A stretch of DNA of 64,000 nucleotides from Angustibacter luteus (GTDB lineage Bacteria; Actinomycetota; Actinomycetes; Actinomycetales; Angustibacteraceae): the NCBI RefSeq assembly GCF_039541115.1, contig NZ_BAABFP010000008.1, forward strand, positions 248,001 to 312,000, read 5' to 3'. This document shows, piece by piece, positions 9,415 to 17,843 of this stretch. The position numbers and the translations under genes are program-made. Position 1 is the first letter of the stretch, and every line of letters begins with the position of its first letter. The notes under the pieces were generated by a model. The model was not told where the DNA came from and made no database searches. It saw only the letters and a list, made by a program, of their open reading frames with translations.

Positions 9415-10767
9415 TCAACCGCTCGGCGTCGCGGTCCCGGTGGCTGCGGCGTCCCCCACGACACCTAGACGGAAACCAAGCCATGGGTAGTAGCGGGTGA
9501 AGAGCCAGTCCCCCGGTGCAGGGCCGAAGGCCGAGATCTCCACCTGATAGGCGGGCGCGTTCGCCACACCCCCGTGGTAGTAGTGCCAGTCCCGCACGAA
9601 GTTGTAGCCCTCCGGCTGCGGCACAACGCTGTCGAGGACCTCCACGACGTTCCCGCCCTGGTCGTAGGTGCCCCATGGTGAGGGAGTCTTCGCCTGCCCC
9701 ACGGTGCTGACGTTCGCCATGTACAGGGACGGGAGGTCCAGCCCCGGCGGGAGCTCGGTCGGGAACACCTTGGCGCAGGTCGGTCCCGCCTGTGAGGGGC
9801 ACCACGTGGGTGCGGCACCGGTCGGCGATCCTGGGGTGTCGTTCGAGCCATTCGGGTCGTTCGGGTTGTACGTGGCCAACGGCTGGTCGCTGGCGTTCGT
9901 CACGTCACCGGTCTTCGGGTCGAGCACGGTGGGATTCGGTGGGTTGAGAGGCCCGGTGGGGTAGGCCCAGTACGAGTTGGTCCCACCGCCCTTCGGGTCG
10001 TAGTACGCGGCCTTGATCCACTCGTCGTTACTGGAGATCACGAACCCGGTCTTCGCGGTGCGGGTGGGGGCCTCGGTCCTCATGTCGTACATACCCTTTT
10101 CGGTCTCGGGCGAGAGTTGGACCTGGTATGTGACGTAGTTGAAGCCGTTTGACGATGACGGCGTGCTCGACAGGATCTTGCCGTTGGTCAGCGAGTTCGC
10201 GAAGCGGGCGCCGCGGCTGAAGTCCCCGAAGTTGAAGGGCTTCTGCGCCCATTCGGGGTACGCCACGGCGTAGTGCGCACCGGCGCTAGCGCTCGGGTTG
10301 TAGCTGATCGACCCGTACTGGGGCCAAACCGTAGGGCTCATGTTGTCGTAGTAGAGATTGCGCAGGTTCTTGCCTTCGCGGTCGGCGGTGTTGAGGAAGG
10401 TCACGTACTGGCTCACGGTGGTCTCAAACTCACCGATGCCGTACGGATAGGCAACCGCGCCCACGGTCAGACACTTAGGCGGCGGCTTCGGAGCCTCCGC
10501 ACAGGTCTGGTAGATGCCTGTGCCCTTCGGCGGGTCGACGAACTGGCCCTTGGGACCGCCGAACGTCTGAATGACACCCACGGACTTGTTGCCCGGGTCA
10601 CCAACCTGTGCCATGGCGATCGTCACGATGCCGCCCAGCGCGCTCGATCCGCTGGTGGCTGCCGCGCTCGACGAACTCGCCGCCTTGTGATCTCCGGATG
10701 AGCAACCAGCCGCGACCAGGCAGGTGACGACCACGACGGCCAGTCTCCATGCGTTTGACCTTTGCAT
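9415..10767 (-). CDS. Lipoprotein with SUMF1/FGE-like fold, catalytic cysteines missing
   Basis: A 450-residue exported lipoprotein. The start at 10767 is favoured by GGGGTG six bases upstream and by the signal peptide that follows, ending in the lipobox LVAAGC. The mature part looks like the SUMF1/EgtB/PvdO formylglycine-generating fold: a GEFETTVSQYVTFLN segment, EWIKAAYYDPKGGG, and a terminal YPWLGFRLG. In true FGEs the last segment has an RGGSW-like core and a catalytic Cys pair. Here that part reads RDWHYYHGG and contains no cysteine. A role in maturing the neighbouring sulfatase is therefore unlikely. A binding or structural role outside the membrane is more plausible. Confidence 0.7.
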   Translation of the reverse strand: MQRSNAWRLAVVVVTCLVAAGCSSGDHKAASSSSAAATSGSSALGGIVTIAMAQVGDPGNKSVGVIQTFGGPKGQFVDPPKGTGIYQTCAEAPKPPPKCLTVGAVAYPYGIGEFETTVSQYVTFLNTADREGKNLRNLYYDNMSPTVWPQYGSISYNPSASAGAHYAVAYPEWAQKPFNFGDFSRGARFANSLTNGKILSSTPSSSNGFNYVTYQVQLSPETEKGMYDMRTEAPTRTAKTGFVISSNDEWIKAAYYDPKGGGTNSYWAYPTGPLNPPNPTVLDPKTGDVTNASDQPLATYNPNDPNGSNDTPGSPTGAAPTWCPSQAGPTCAKVFPTELPPGLDLPSLYMANVSTVGQAKTPSPWGTYDQGGNVVEVLDSVVPQPEGYNFVRDWHYYHGGVANAPAYQVEISAFGPAPGDWLFTRYYPWLGFRLGVVGDAAATGTATPSG

Positions 10768-10836
10768 GCTGCACCCCAAACAAGTCGGTCTCCGGTGGAA
10801 CCAGGACAACGTGGCTGTGCCAGGCCCGCTGGAACC

Positions 10837-11523
10837 TCAGGCGGCCTTGGTGGCTCCGGCCCGATCGGCCAACTGGTCTGCGAAAGCCTTGGACTTGTCG
10901 GCGTAGTCATCGGTCAGGTTCGGCTTCGGGATCGGCACACCGAGGTAGTGGCTCCGGTTCTCACCGGTCCCCAGGTAGCTGATCAACGACAGCAGTGATC
11001 GGATCTGACCACCGAGGGCCTTGAAGTGGATGCCGTCAACCCAGACGCCACCCTGCTTGGCTCCCATGCGCCGGACGCTCTTGAGGTTGCTCTTCCAGTA
11101 CCGCCGGCAGACGACGTACGCGCCGAACGGCGTGCTGGACAGCAGCGCCTTGGTCGAGTCGGCCTTCAGGAACGAGCGGATCGGCATGCAGGTGGTGAGC
11201 CACCACGTCGCCGAGCCAACGCAAACCAGGTCGTATCCACCGCGCTGCGCTTCCTCGGGGATGCGGATCTCGCCGGTTGCCCGACGCAGCTGAGCCGGGA
11301 GCATCCGAACGATGTCGAAGATCCGGTGCTTGAGCGGAAACACCGCGAACCGCTCGATGTAACGCTTGTCGGTGAACTCGATGGCCGCTGTGGTCACCTT
11401 GCACCCGCGCTCGCGCAGCCGGTCGGCGACGACGTCGGCGACCTTCCGGTTCTGCTGCGTAAACGAGTAATAGACGACCAGGACCTTGGGATTCGTCGCC
11501 GTGCTGACCTGCTCGTCACTCAT
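10837..11523 (-). CDS. Flavodoxin-like fold protein
   Basis: A 228-residue protein with a flavodoxin-type Rossmann fold. The first strand and phosphate loop are VLVVYYSFTQQN, and the later GSATWWLTTCMPIRSFL and FGAYVVCRRYW fit the second FMN-binding loop of the NAD(P)H-oxidoreductase/flavodoxin superfamily. The ATG at 11523 is preferred over an upstream in-frame codon because AGAGGG precedes it at correct spacing. The partner and substrate are unknown. It lies 69 bp upstream of the FGE-like lipoprotein gene on the same strand. Confidence 0.8.
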   Translation of the reverse strand: MSDEQVSTATNPKVLVVYYSFTQQNRKVADVVADRLRERGCKVTTAAIEFTDKRYIERFAVFPLKHRIFDIVRMLPAQLRRATGEIRIPEEAQRGGYDLVCVGSATWWLTTCMPIRSFLKADSTKALLSSTPFGAYVVCRRYWKSNLKSVRRMGAKQGGVWVDGIHFKALGGQIRSLLSLISYLGTGENRSHYLGVPIPKPNLTDDYADKSKAFADQLADRAGATKAA

Positions 11524-11707
11524 GAGGGTCCCTCTCGGGTGTCGACATCGAGACCAGGTCATCCTTCGGTGGTCCCGACTGCCCTCCGATGATCCCCACC
11601 ATGGGGACCCAGCGGCTCACCCTCAGTGGGTAAGCGTGGACTCCCCGGCCAGACCGCGGGCGGGACCCGCGCGGCGAGTGGGGTGCTCGCAGCGGGTCCT
11701 CGCTTGA

Positions 11708-12634
11708 TCAGCGCCGCCGGAGGTTGGTCAGGCCGGGATGACGCCCGCGCAGCGCGTTGAGTGCCGCGTTCGGCCGCAGCACGTTGCCACTGGTCGGCGG
11801 GACGTTCTCGCGTTCTTTCGTCACCAGGTTGAACAGCGGGGTGACGATCGCGTCGTAGAGCGACGGCAGCAGCGCGAACCCGAGGGCCATCACCGCGTTG
11901 GTGATCCCGACGTCCAGCCGCTTGGGCGGCCTGTTCAGTGACTGGACGATCCGATGGGCCACCGTCTCCGGTGCGTAGATCGGCGGCGGCGGCTTGCCGA
12001 CGTGGCCGTTGTAGGTGGCCGCCTGCGGGTAGATGGGGGTGTCGATCCCGCCGGGCGTGACGAGGGTGATGTGCACGCCGGAACGGTCGCGGTTCTCGAT
12101 CTGCAGGTGCCGCGCGAGCGACCGGATGGCCCACTTGCTCACGGCGTACGCGCTCATCTCCGGGACGGCGAGCGCCCCGACGACCGACCCGATCAGCACG
12201 ATGCGACCGTCGTTGCGGTCGCGCATGCCCGGCAGCACGGCGCGGACGACGTTGGCCGTGCCCAGCACGTTCGTGGCCAGCACGCCGTCGAACACCTCCG
12301 GCGGCACGTCCTCGAACCGGCCGTAGGCGGCGACGCCTGCGGACTGGACGACGACGTCGATCGGTCCCTGACGGCGTTCGACGTCGCGGACGGCCGCCTC
12401 GACAGCCGCACCGTCGGCGACGTCGGCGGCGAAGGTCGTGACCGAGGCGGCGCCCGCAGTGCGGCACTCAGACGCCGTCCGGTCCAACGGCTCCTTGCTC
12501 CGCGCGAGCAGGGCGAGGTGGTCCCCGGCGGCGGCCAGCTCGCGCGCCAACGCCAGTCCGATCCCACTCGTCGCACCGGTGACCAGGACCACGCGCGGGG
12601 TGGCGTCGTCCCCCTTGGCGGGATCAGCGGTCAC
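11708..12634 (-). CDS. SDR family oxidoreductase
   Basis: A 308-residue classical short-chain dehydrogenase/reductase. The nucleotide-binding TGATSGIG is at residues 19-26, the NAG-like motif is QSAG, the catalytic Ser lies in IGSVVG (about 150) and YAVSK gives Tyr163/Lys167. The C-terminal extension (about residues 225-308) is longer than the 250-residue core and resembles SDRs that associate with membranes. The substrate is unknown. The GTG start overlaps the ADH stop (GTGA), so the two genes are translationally coupled. Confidence 0.9.
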   Translation of the reverse strand: MTADPAKGDDATPRVVLVTGATSGIGLALARELAAAGDHLALLARSKEPLDRTASECRTAGAASVTTFAADVADGAAVEAAVRDVERRQGPIDVVVQSAGVAAYGRFEDVPPEVFDGVLATNVLGTANVVRAVLPGMRDRNDGRIVLIGSVVGALAVPEMSAYAVSKWAIRSLARHLQIENRDRSGVHITLVTPGGIDTPIYPQAATYNGHVGKPPPPIYAPETVAHRIVQSLNRPPKRLDVGITNAVMALGFALLPSLYDAIVTPLFNLVTKERENVPPTSGNVLRPNAALNALRGRHPGLTNLRRR

Positions 12635-13815
12635 GGCTGCAGGACGACCTTGATGCAGCCGTCCTCCTTGCGCTGGAACAGGTCGTACGCGGCCGGGGCG
12701 TCCTGCAGCGGCAGGTGGTGCGTCGCGAGGGACTCGAGTCCGAGTGGGTCGCCGTCAGCCAGCGCGACGGGCCAGATCTCGTCGATCCAGCGCTTCACGT
12801 GGCACTGACCCATCCGCAGCTGGATCCCGCGGTCGAACATCTCCATCATCGGCATCGGGTCCATCTCGCCGCCGTAGACCCCGCTCACGGAGACGGTCCC
12901 GCCACGCCGGACCGCCTTGAGACTGGTGTACAGGGCAGCGAGGCGATCCACGGCCATCCGGTCGGTCAACGGCTTCGCCACCGCGTCCGGGAGCAGGCCG
13001 ACGGCCGTGTGGGCGAGCTTGCCGACCGGCGACCCGTGCGCCTCCATCCCGACCGCCTCGAGCACGCCGTCCGGGCCACGGCCACCGGTGAGCTCGATGA
13101 GCGCGCCGTCGACGTCGTCCAAGCCGCTGATGTCGAGCGTCTCGACACCGTACGCGGCGGCGAGCTTGAGGCGCTCCGGCACGAGGTCGACACCGATGAC
13201 TCGGCCGACGCCCTGGTGCAGCGCGATGCGGGCGGCCAGCTGGCCCACCGGACCGAGACCGATGACCGCCAGGGTCCCGCCGGGCTCGACGTCGGCGTAG
13301 GCCACGCCCTGCCAGGCGGTCGGCAGGATGTCGGACAGGTACAGGACCCGCTCGTCGGGCACGCCGTCGGGGACGACGATCGGGCCGAACTGGGCCTGGG
13401 GCACCCGCAGGTACTCGGCCTGACCGCCCGGGACGGACCCGTAGAGCTCGGTGTACCCGAACAGCGCGGCCCCCTTGCCCTGCGCGGTGACCTGGGTGGT
13501 CTCGCACTGCGCGAACAGTCCGCGCGAGCACATCCAGCAGGTCCCGCACGAGATGTTGAACGGCACCACCACGCGGTCTCCGGGCTTGATCTGGGAGACC
13601 TGGGACCCGACCTCCTCCACCACGCCCATCGTCTCGTGCCCCAGGACGTCGCCGGGGGCCAGGAACGATCCGAGGACCTCGTACAGGTGCAGGTCACTCC
13701 CGCAGATCGCCGTCGAGGTGACCTTGATGATGGCGTCGGTCGGCTCGAGGATCTTCGGGTCCGGGACCTCTAGGACCTGGACGTCCCGCTTGCCCTGCCA
13801 CGTCAGTGCTCGCAT
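12631..13815 (-). CDS. Zinc-dependent alcohol/formaldehyde dehydrogenase family
   Basis: A 394-residue MDR-family dehydrogenase. Catalytic zinc ligands Cys38 and His60/Glu61 (ICGSDLHLY, LGHETMG) and the four-cysteine structural zinc loop (Cys90, 93, 96, 104) are intact. GLGPVGQ marks the NAD-binding Rossmann domain. The long insert and overall pattern match the glutathione-independent formaldehyde dehydrogenase-like branch. I take the ATG at 13815, because AGGGA lies eight bases upstream; another ATG at 13824 has only a GGG touching it. It heads a two-gene operon with the SDR. Confidence 0.88.
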   Translation of the reverse strand: MRALTWQGKRDVQVLEVPDPKILEPTDAIIKVTSTAICGSDLHLYEVLGSFLAPGDVLGHETMGVVEEVGSQVSQIKPGDRVVVPFNISCGTCWMCSRGLFAQCETTQVTAQGKGAALFGYTELYGSVPGGQAEYLRVPQAQFGPIVVPDGVPDERVLYLSDILPTAWQGVAYADVEPGGTLAVIGLGPVGQLAARIALHQGVGRVIGVDLVPERLKLAAAYGVETLDISGLDDVDGALIELTGGRGPDGVLEAVGMEAHGSPVGKLAHTAVGLLPDAVAKPLTDRMAVDRLAALYTSLKAVRRGGTVSVSGVYGGEMDPMPMMEMFDRGIQLRMGQCHVKRWIDEIWPVALADGDPLGLESLATHHLPLQDAPAAYDLFQRKEDGCIKVVLQP

Positions 13816-14018
13816 CTGATTCATCCCTACGTCACGGGTATCTCCGCAACTCTGGGTTGAATCACGACTCCGTGACGCTGACACGCGGCCAGGGCGTCGG
13901 CCACCCGAGCGCGCCAAGCGCGCCAAAGTCACTCCGCCAGCGTCGGGCCGCAGGCTCCGACCACGCCACCGGGAGAGACCAACGCGCGGTAAGCGTGGCG
14001 CGGGGTGAGGGTTGGCCC

Positions 14019-14462
14019 ATGGCAGAGGCGAGCGTGACCGTGTCCGCGTCCCCGGAGCGGCTCTTCGAGGTGCTGTCCGACGGCTGGCAGTTCGCGGGCT
14101 GGGTGGTCGGGTCCGCCAACGTCCGGGCCGTCGAGACCGGCTGGCCGCGCCCGGGTTCACGGCTCCACCACGCCGTCGGCGTCTGGCCGGCGACGCTGAA
14201 GGGCGAGACCACCGTCGAGGTGTGCCAGGCGCCCACGCACCTGGCGCTGCTGGCCCGAGGCCGGCCGCTCGGCGAGGCCAGGGTGGACCTTCGTCTCGCG
14301 CGGACCGCCGCCGGGACCGTGGTCACCATGGGCGAGGTCCCGGTCAGCGGGCCGGGCAAGTGGGCGCAGAACCCCTTGCTGGACAGCCTCCTGCACGCCC
14401 GCATCGTGGAGTCGTTGCGCCGGCTGGCCGCGTTGGCCGAGCATCCCGAGGTCCCGGCCTGA
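14019..14462 (+). CDS. SRPBCC superfamily protein (polyketide cyclase/START-like)
   Basis: A 147-residue single-domain helix-grip protein. The N-terminal strand and helix (ASVTVSASPERLFEVLSDGWQ) and the later WPRPGSRLHH segment are typical of small actinobacterial SRPBCC proteins that bind hydrophobic ligands. The ATG at 14019 is preceded by GGTGAGGG. It is divergent from the ADH-SDR pair across about 200 bp and lies 173 bp upstream of the glycosyltransferase cassette. The ligand is unknown. Confidence 0.8.
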   Translation: MAEASVTVSASPERLFEVLSDGWQFAGWVVGSANVRAVETGWPRPGSRLHHAVGVWPATLKGETTVEVCQAPTHLALLARGRPLGEARVDLRLARTAAGTVVTMGEVPVSGPGKWAQNPLLDSLLHARIVESLRRLAALAEHPEVPA

Positions 14463-14635
14463 CTCGTCCAAGATCGACGGGCGGCCCCGTGGAACCGGCC
14501 CCATGCTCAGGGAGCGGTCAAGCCATGGCCCGACGGCCTGAGGACGTCGTTCTCCGAGCGCGCGAAGGCAGGCCGCCCGTCGATCAGCGCGCGCACCCGT
14601 GCCGCCGCCGCCGCACCGATCCACCAGGAGCCTGC

Positions 14636-15742
14636 GTGTCCACCGCCACCCCGACCACCCCCGCGCCGACTCGTGCGGCCGCTACCAGGCCCCTCACCGT
14701 CGCGTCCGTGCCGAGCGGACACGTCTACGTCCGCCACCTGTCGCCGCCCGCCGCTCCGACCGGGTCGCTCGTCCGACTGCCCGACCCCTCGAACCCGTGG
14801 TGGCCACCGGTCGCGCTGGACGCCGGTTGGATCCGGGCCCACGCCGACACGTTCGACCTGATGCACGTGCACTTCGGCTTCGACGCCCTCGCGCCGGCGG
14901 AGCTCGCCGCGATCGTCGCGGCCCTGCGAGAAGCGGGCAAGCCGCTCGTGCTGACCGTGCACGACCTGCGCAACCCGCACCACCCGACCCGCCACCTGCA
15001 CGACGAACAGCTCGGGGTGCTCGTCCCGGCGGCCGACGCCCTGCTGACCCTCACCGAGGGGGCGGCGCGCGAGATCCAGTCCCGGTGGGGACGACGCGCG
15101 CTCGTCGTCCCTCATCCGCACGTGCTCGACCTGGCGGAGATGGGACGCCGCGAACGCAGCCGGTCCGATGCGCCTCCGACGGGCGGCGACTTCCTGGTCG
15201 GCGTGCACCTGAAGAGCATGCGCGCGTGCATGTCCGGAGTCCCCGTGGTCAACGCCCTCCTGCACGTCGTCGACACCCAGCCTGGTGTACGGCTGCGCGT
15301 CGACGCCCACCGCGACATCGTCGAACCGGCCGGCGCGCGGTACCAGCCGCAGCTGGCGGCGACCCTGGAGCGGGCCGCCGGTAGCGGGGCGGACGTCCGG
15401 GTGCACGACTACTTCTCCGACTCCGAGCTGTGGGACTACCTGAGCGACCTCGACCTGTCGGTACTGCCGTACCGGTTCGGGACGCACTCCGGCTGGCTCG
15501 AGGCGTGCCGGGACCTCGGCACGGCGGTCGCAGCGCCCCGGTGCGGCTACTACGCAGACCAGGGCGCGATCGTGTCCTTCGACCTCGACGAGCACGCCCT
15601 GGACGTCACCTCCTTGGCGCAGGCAGTGGCCGCGGCTCGCAGTGCGGGACCACCGGAGCCGCTCAGCGTGGCGTTCCGAACCGAGCAGCGCGCCGACATC
15701 GCCGCGACCCACGCACGCGTCTACGCGGCCCTGCTGCCGTGA
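14636..15742 (+). CDS. GT-B glycosyltransferase, first gene of a four-gene cassette
   Basis: A 368-residue protein with a GT4-like GT-B architecture. The N-terminal domain has LMHVHFGFDAL and PLVLTVHDLRNPHHPTRH; the C-terminal domain has LPYRFGTHSGWLEACRDLGTAV, the usual donor-binding region. The GTG at 14636 is chosen for the AGGAG six bases upstream; an N-terminal stretch rich in Thr/Ala/Pro precedes the fold. The C-terminal donor motif is weaker than in standard GT4 enzymes. The stop overlaps the next start (GTGA). Donor and acceptor are unknown. Confidence 0.75.
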   Translation: MSTATPTTPAPTRAAATRPLTVASVPSGHVYVRHLSPPAAPTGSLVRLPDPSNPWWPPVALDAGWIRAHADTFDLMHVHFGFDALAPAELAAIVAALREAGKPLVLTVHDLRNPHHPTRHLHDEQLGVLVPAADALLTLTEGAAREIQSRWGRRALVVPHPHVLDLAEMGRRERSRSDAPPTGGDFLVGVHLKSMRACMSGVPVVNALLHVVDTQPGVRLRVDAHRDIVEPAGARYQPQLAATLERAAGSGADVRVHDYFSDSELWDYLSDLDLSVLPYRFGTHSGWLEACRDLGTAVAAPRCGYYADQGAIVSFDLDEHALDVTSLAQAVAAARSAGPPEPLSVAFRTEQRADIAATHARVYAALLP

Positions 15743-16824
15743 CAGCCTCGCCCTTGCGCATCGCCCTCGTCGCCGGCACCCGGTTCCCCGTGGCCGAGCC
15801 GTTCGCCGGCGGGATGGAGGCCCACACCTGGCTGCTGGCACAGGGTCTGACGGAGCGCGGCCACGACGTGACCGTGTTCGCCGCCCCCGGGTCGGACCCG
15901 TCCATCGCGCGCATCGAGGTGATCGACGGCGGCCGCTTCGAGCCGAGCGCCCGCGCCCGGGCGGACGTGTCGATGCCACCGGACCGGTTCCTGCGCGAGC
16001 ACCACGCCTACCAGTCGCTCATGCTCCGGCTGGCCGCAGACACGACCTTCGACGTCGTCCACCTGAACACGCTGCACCACCTACCGGTGGCCATGGCGGA
16101 GCTGCTACCTCGGCCACCGCTGCTCACGCTGCACACCCCACCCACCCCCTGGTTGGAGTCGGCACTGACGCTGGGAACGACCGTCCGGCCGGTCGCGGTG
16201 TCGCAGCACACGGCCGACGCCTGGCGCCCGATGACCGGTCCGATCCCGGTGCTGCACAACGGGATCGACCTCCAGCGCTGGACCGCCGGGCCGGGTGGGG
16301 CCGGTGCGGTCTGGACGGGGCGGCTGGTGCCGGAGAAGGCGCCGCACCTCGCCGTCACGGCGTGCCGGCGTGCCGGGCTCCCGCTGCGGTTGGCGGGCCC
16401 GGCGCCCGACGAGCACTACCTGCGCACGGTCCTGATGCCGATGCTGGGCCCTGACGCCGAGTGGGTGGGGCACCTGGACCACGACGCACTGCGGCGGCTG
16501 GTCGGGGCCGCCGCGGTCTGCGTCGTGACCCCGTGCTGGGACGAGCCCTTCGGCCTCGTCGTCGCCGAGGCGCTGGCCGCCGGCACGCCGGTGGCCGCCT
16601 TCCGCCGAGGTGCCCTGGCCGAATTGGTCACGCCGGAGTGCGCGGTCCTCGTGGACGGAGGGGACGTCGACGCCCTCGCCGTCGCCATCCGCTCGGCGAG
16701 CCGGCTCGACCGCGGTGCCGCCCGGCGCCACGCGGAGCTGTCGGTGGACTCGCGGCGGATGGTGGCCGGCTACGAGCAGCTCTACCGCGCCGACGCCCCC
16801 GTCGAGGCGCCGATGGCCTCGTGA
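15739..16824 (+). CDS. Glycosyltransferase family 4 protein
   Basis: A 361-residue GT4 enzyme. The N-terminus has an acceptor-side glycine loop (PFAGGMEAHTWLLAQGL) and the C-terminal domain has WTGRLVPEKAPHLA and the nucleotide-sugar motif DEPFGLVVAEALAAGTPVAA, with the E-x7-E pair intact. It should be a retaining sugar transferase at the inner face of the membrane. The GTG start overlaps the preceding stop by four bases and the stop overlaps the next start in the same way, so it is translated in fixed order with its neighbours. Confidence 0.88.
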   Translation: MTASPLRIALVAGTRFPVAEPFAGGMEAHTWLLAQGLTERGHDVTVFAAPGSDPSIARIEVIDGGRFEPSARARADVSMPPDRFLREHHAYQSLMLRLAADTTFDVVHLNTLHHLPVAMAELLPRPPLLTLHTPPTPWLESALTLGTTVRPVAVSQHTADAWRPMTGPIPVLHNGIDLQRWTAGPGGAGAVWTGRLVPEKAPHLAVTACRRAGLPLRLAGPAPDEHYLRTVLMPMLGPDAEWVGHLDHDALRRLVGAAAVCVVTPCWDEPFGLVVAEALAAGTPVAAFRRGALAELVTPECAVLVDGGDVDALAVAIRSASRLDRGAARRHAELSVDSRRMVAGYEQLYRADAPVEAPMAS

Positions 16825-17843
16825 TCGGCTACTACGCGCACCACCAGGGTGCCGGACACGTCCAGCGCGCTGGGCAGGTGGCGCGGCGGGTGAGCGGCCC
16901 GATCACGGTCCTCAGCTCGGCCGACCCCGGGCCCGGCGTGCCCTGGCTCAGGCTCGGGCGGGACGACGTCCCTGCTCCCGGACCGCAGGACGACGTGACC
17001 GCGCACAGCGCGCTGCACTGGGCACCGTTGCGACACCAGGGTTTTCGCCGCCGGATGGCCACGCTCGGCCGCTGGCTCGACGACGAAGCGGCTGACCTGC
17101 TCGTCAGTGACGTCTCCGTCGAGGTACTCGCCCTGGCCCGCCTGCTGTCCGTCCCGTCCGTGGCGGTGGCGATGCGCGGTGACCGCCTGGACGCCCCGCA
17201 CGCCCTCGGGTACGACCTGGCCAGCCACATCGTCGCGCCGTGGCCGGAGTCGACCCAGCAGCCGTGGCCGCCCCAGTGGTTGGAGCGCACCACGTGGGTC
17301 GGCCCGATCAGCCGGCACGACGCGCGCGCAGTCGTACGGACACGCTGCGAGACCGGCGGACGATGCGTGCTGCTGCTGCTGGGCCGTGGTGGCGACGCGA
17401 TGCGCAGGACCGACCTCGTCGAGGCGGCCGGAGTGCCCGACACGCACTGGCACGTGGCCGGTGACCTGACCGGCAACCGCCCGGCGGGCCGCCCGGCGAC
17501 CCTGGACCTGGTCGGCTGGCTGGACGACCCCTGGCCGTACCTCTGCCAGGCGGACGTCGTCGTCGCCACGGCGGGAAACAACGCCATCGCGGACGCCGCG
17601 GCTGCTCGCAAGCCCCTGGTCGCTGTCCCGCAGCCGCGGCCCTTCGGAGAGCAGGAGAGCCACGCCAGGACCCTGGTGTCCCACGGCCTGGCAGTCCTGG
17701 CCGAGCCGTGGCCGGACCGGCGTGCGTGGCCGGACCTGTTGGACCAGGCGATGAGACTCGGTGGTGCGGGGTGGGCGCGCTACCACGACGGCGGTGGCGC
17801 GCAACGGATGGCGACCGCGCTGGAGGAGTGGTCTCGTGCCTGA
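16821..17843 (+). CDS. MurG-like (GT28-type) glycosyltransferase
   Basis: A 340-residue GT-B protein. The N-terminus YYAHHQGAGHVQRA is the G-x-G-H loop typical of MurG and related transferases, and the C-terminal half has VVVATAGNNAIADAAAARKPLVAVP, the donor-binding region of the GT28 C-terminal domain. A lipid-linked or nucleotide acceptor would be expected by analogy, but this is inference. It is the third gene of the cassette, overlapping the second by GTGA and the fourth by 8 bp. Confidence 0.82.
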   Translation: MIGYYAHHQGAGHVQRAGQVARRVSGPITVLSSADPGPGVPWLRLGRDDVPAPGPQDDVTAHSALHWAPLRHQGFRRRMATLGRWLDDEAADLLVSDVSVEVLALARLLSVPSVAVAMRGDRLDAPHALGYDLASHIVAPWPESTQQPWPPQWLERTTWVGPISRHDARAVVRTRCETGGRCVLLLLGRGGDAMRRTDLVEAAGVPDTHWHVAGDLTGNRPAGRPATLDLVGWLDDPWPYLCQADVVVATAGNNAIADAAAARKPLVAVPQPRPFGEQESHARTLVSHGLAVLAEPWPDRRAWPDLLDQAMRLGGAGWARYHDGGGAQRMATALEEWSRA

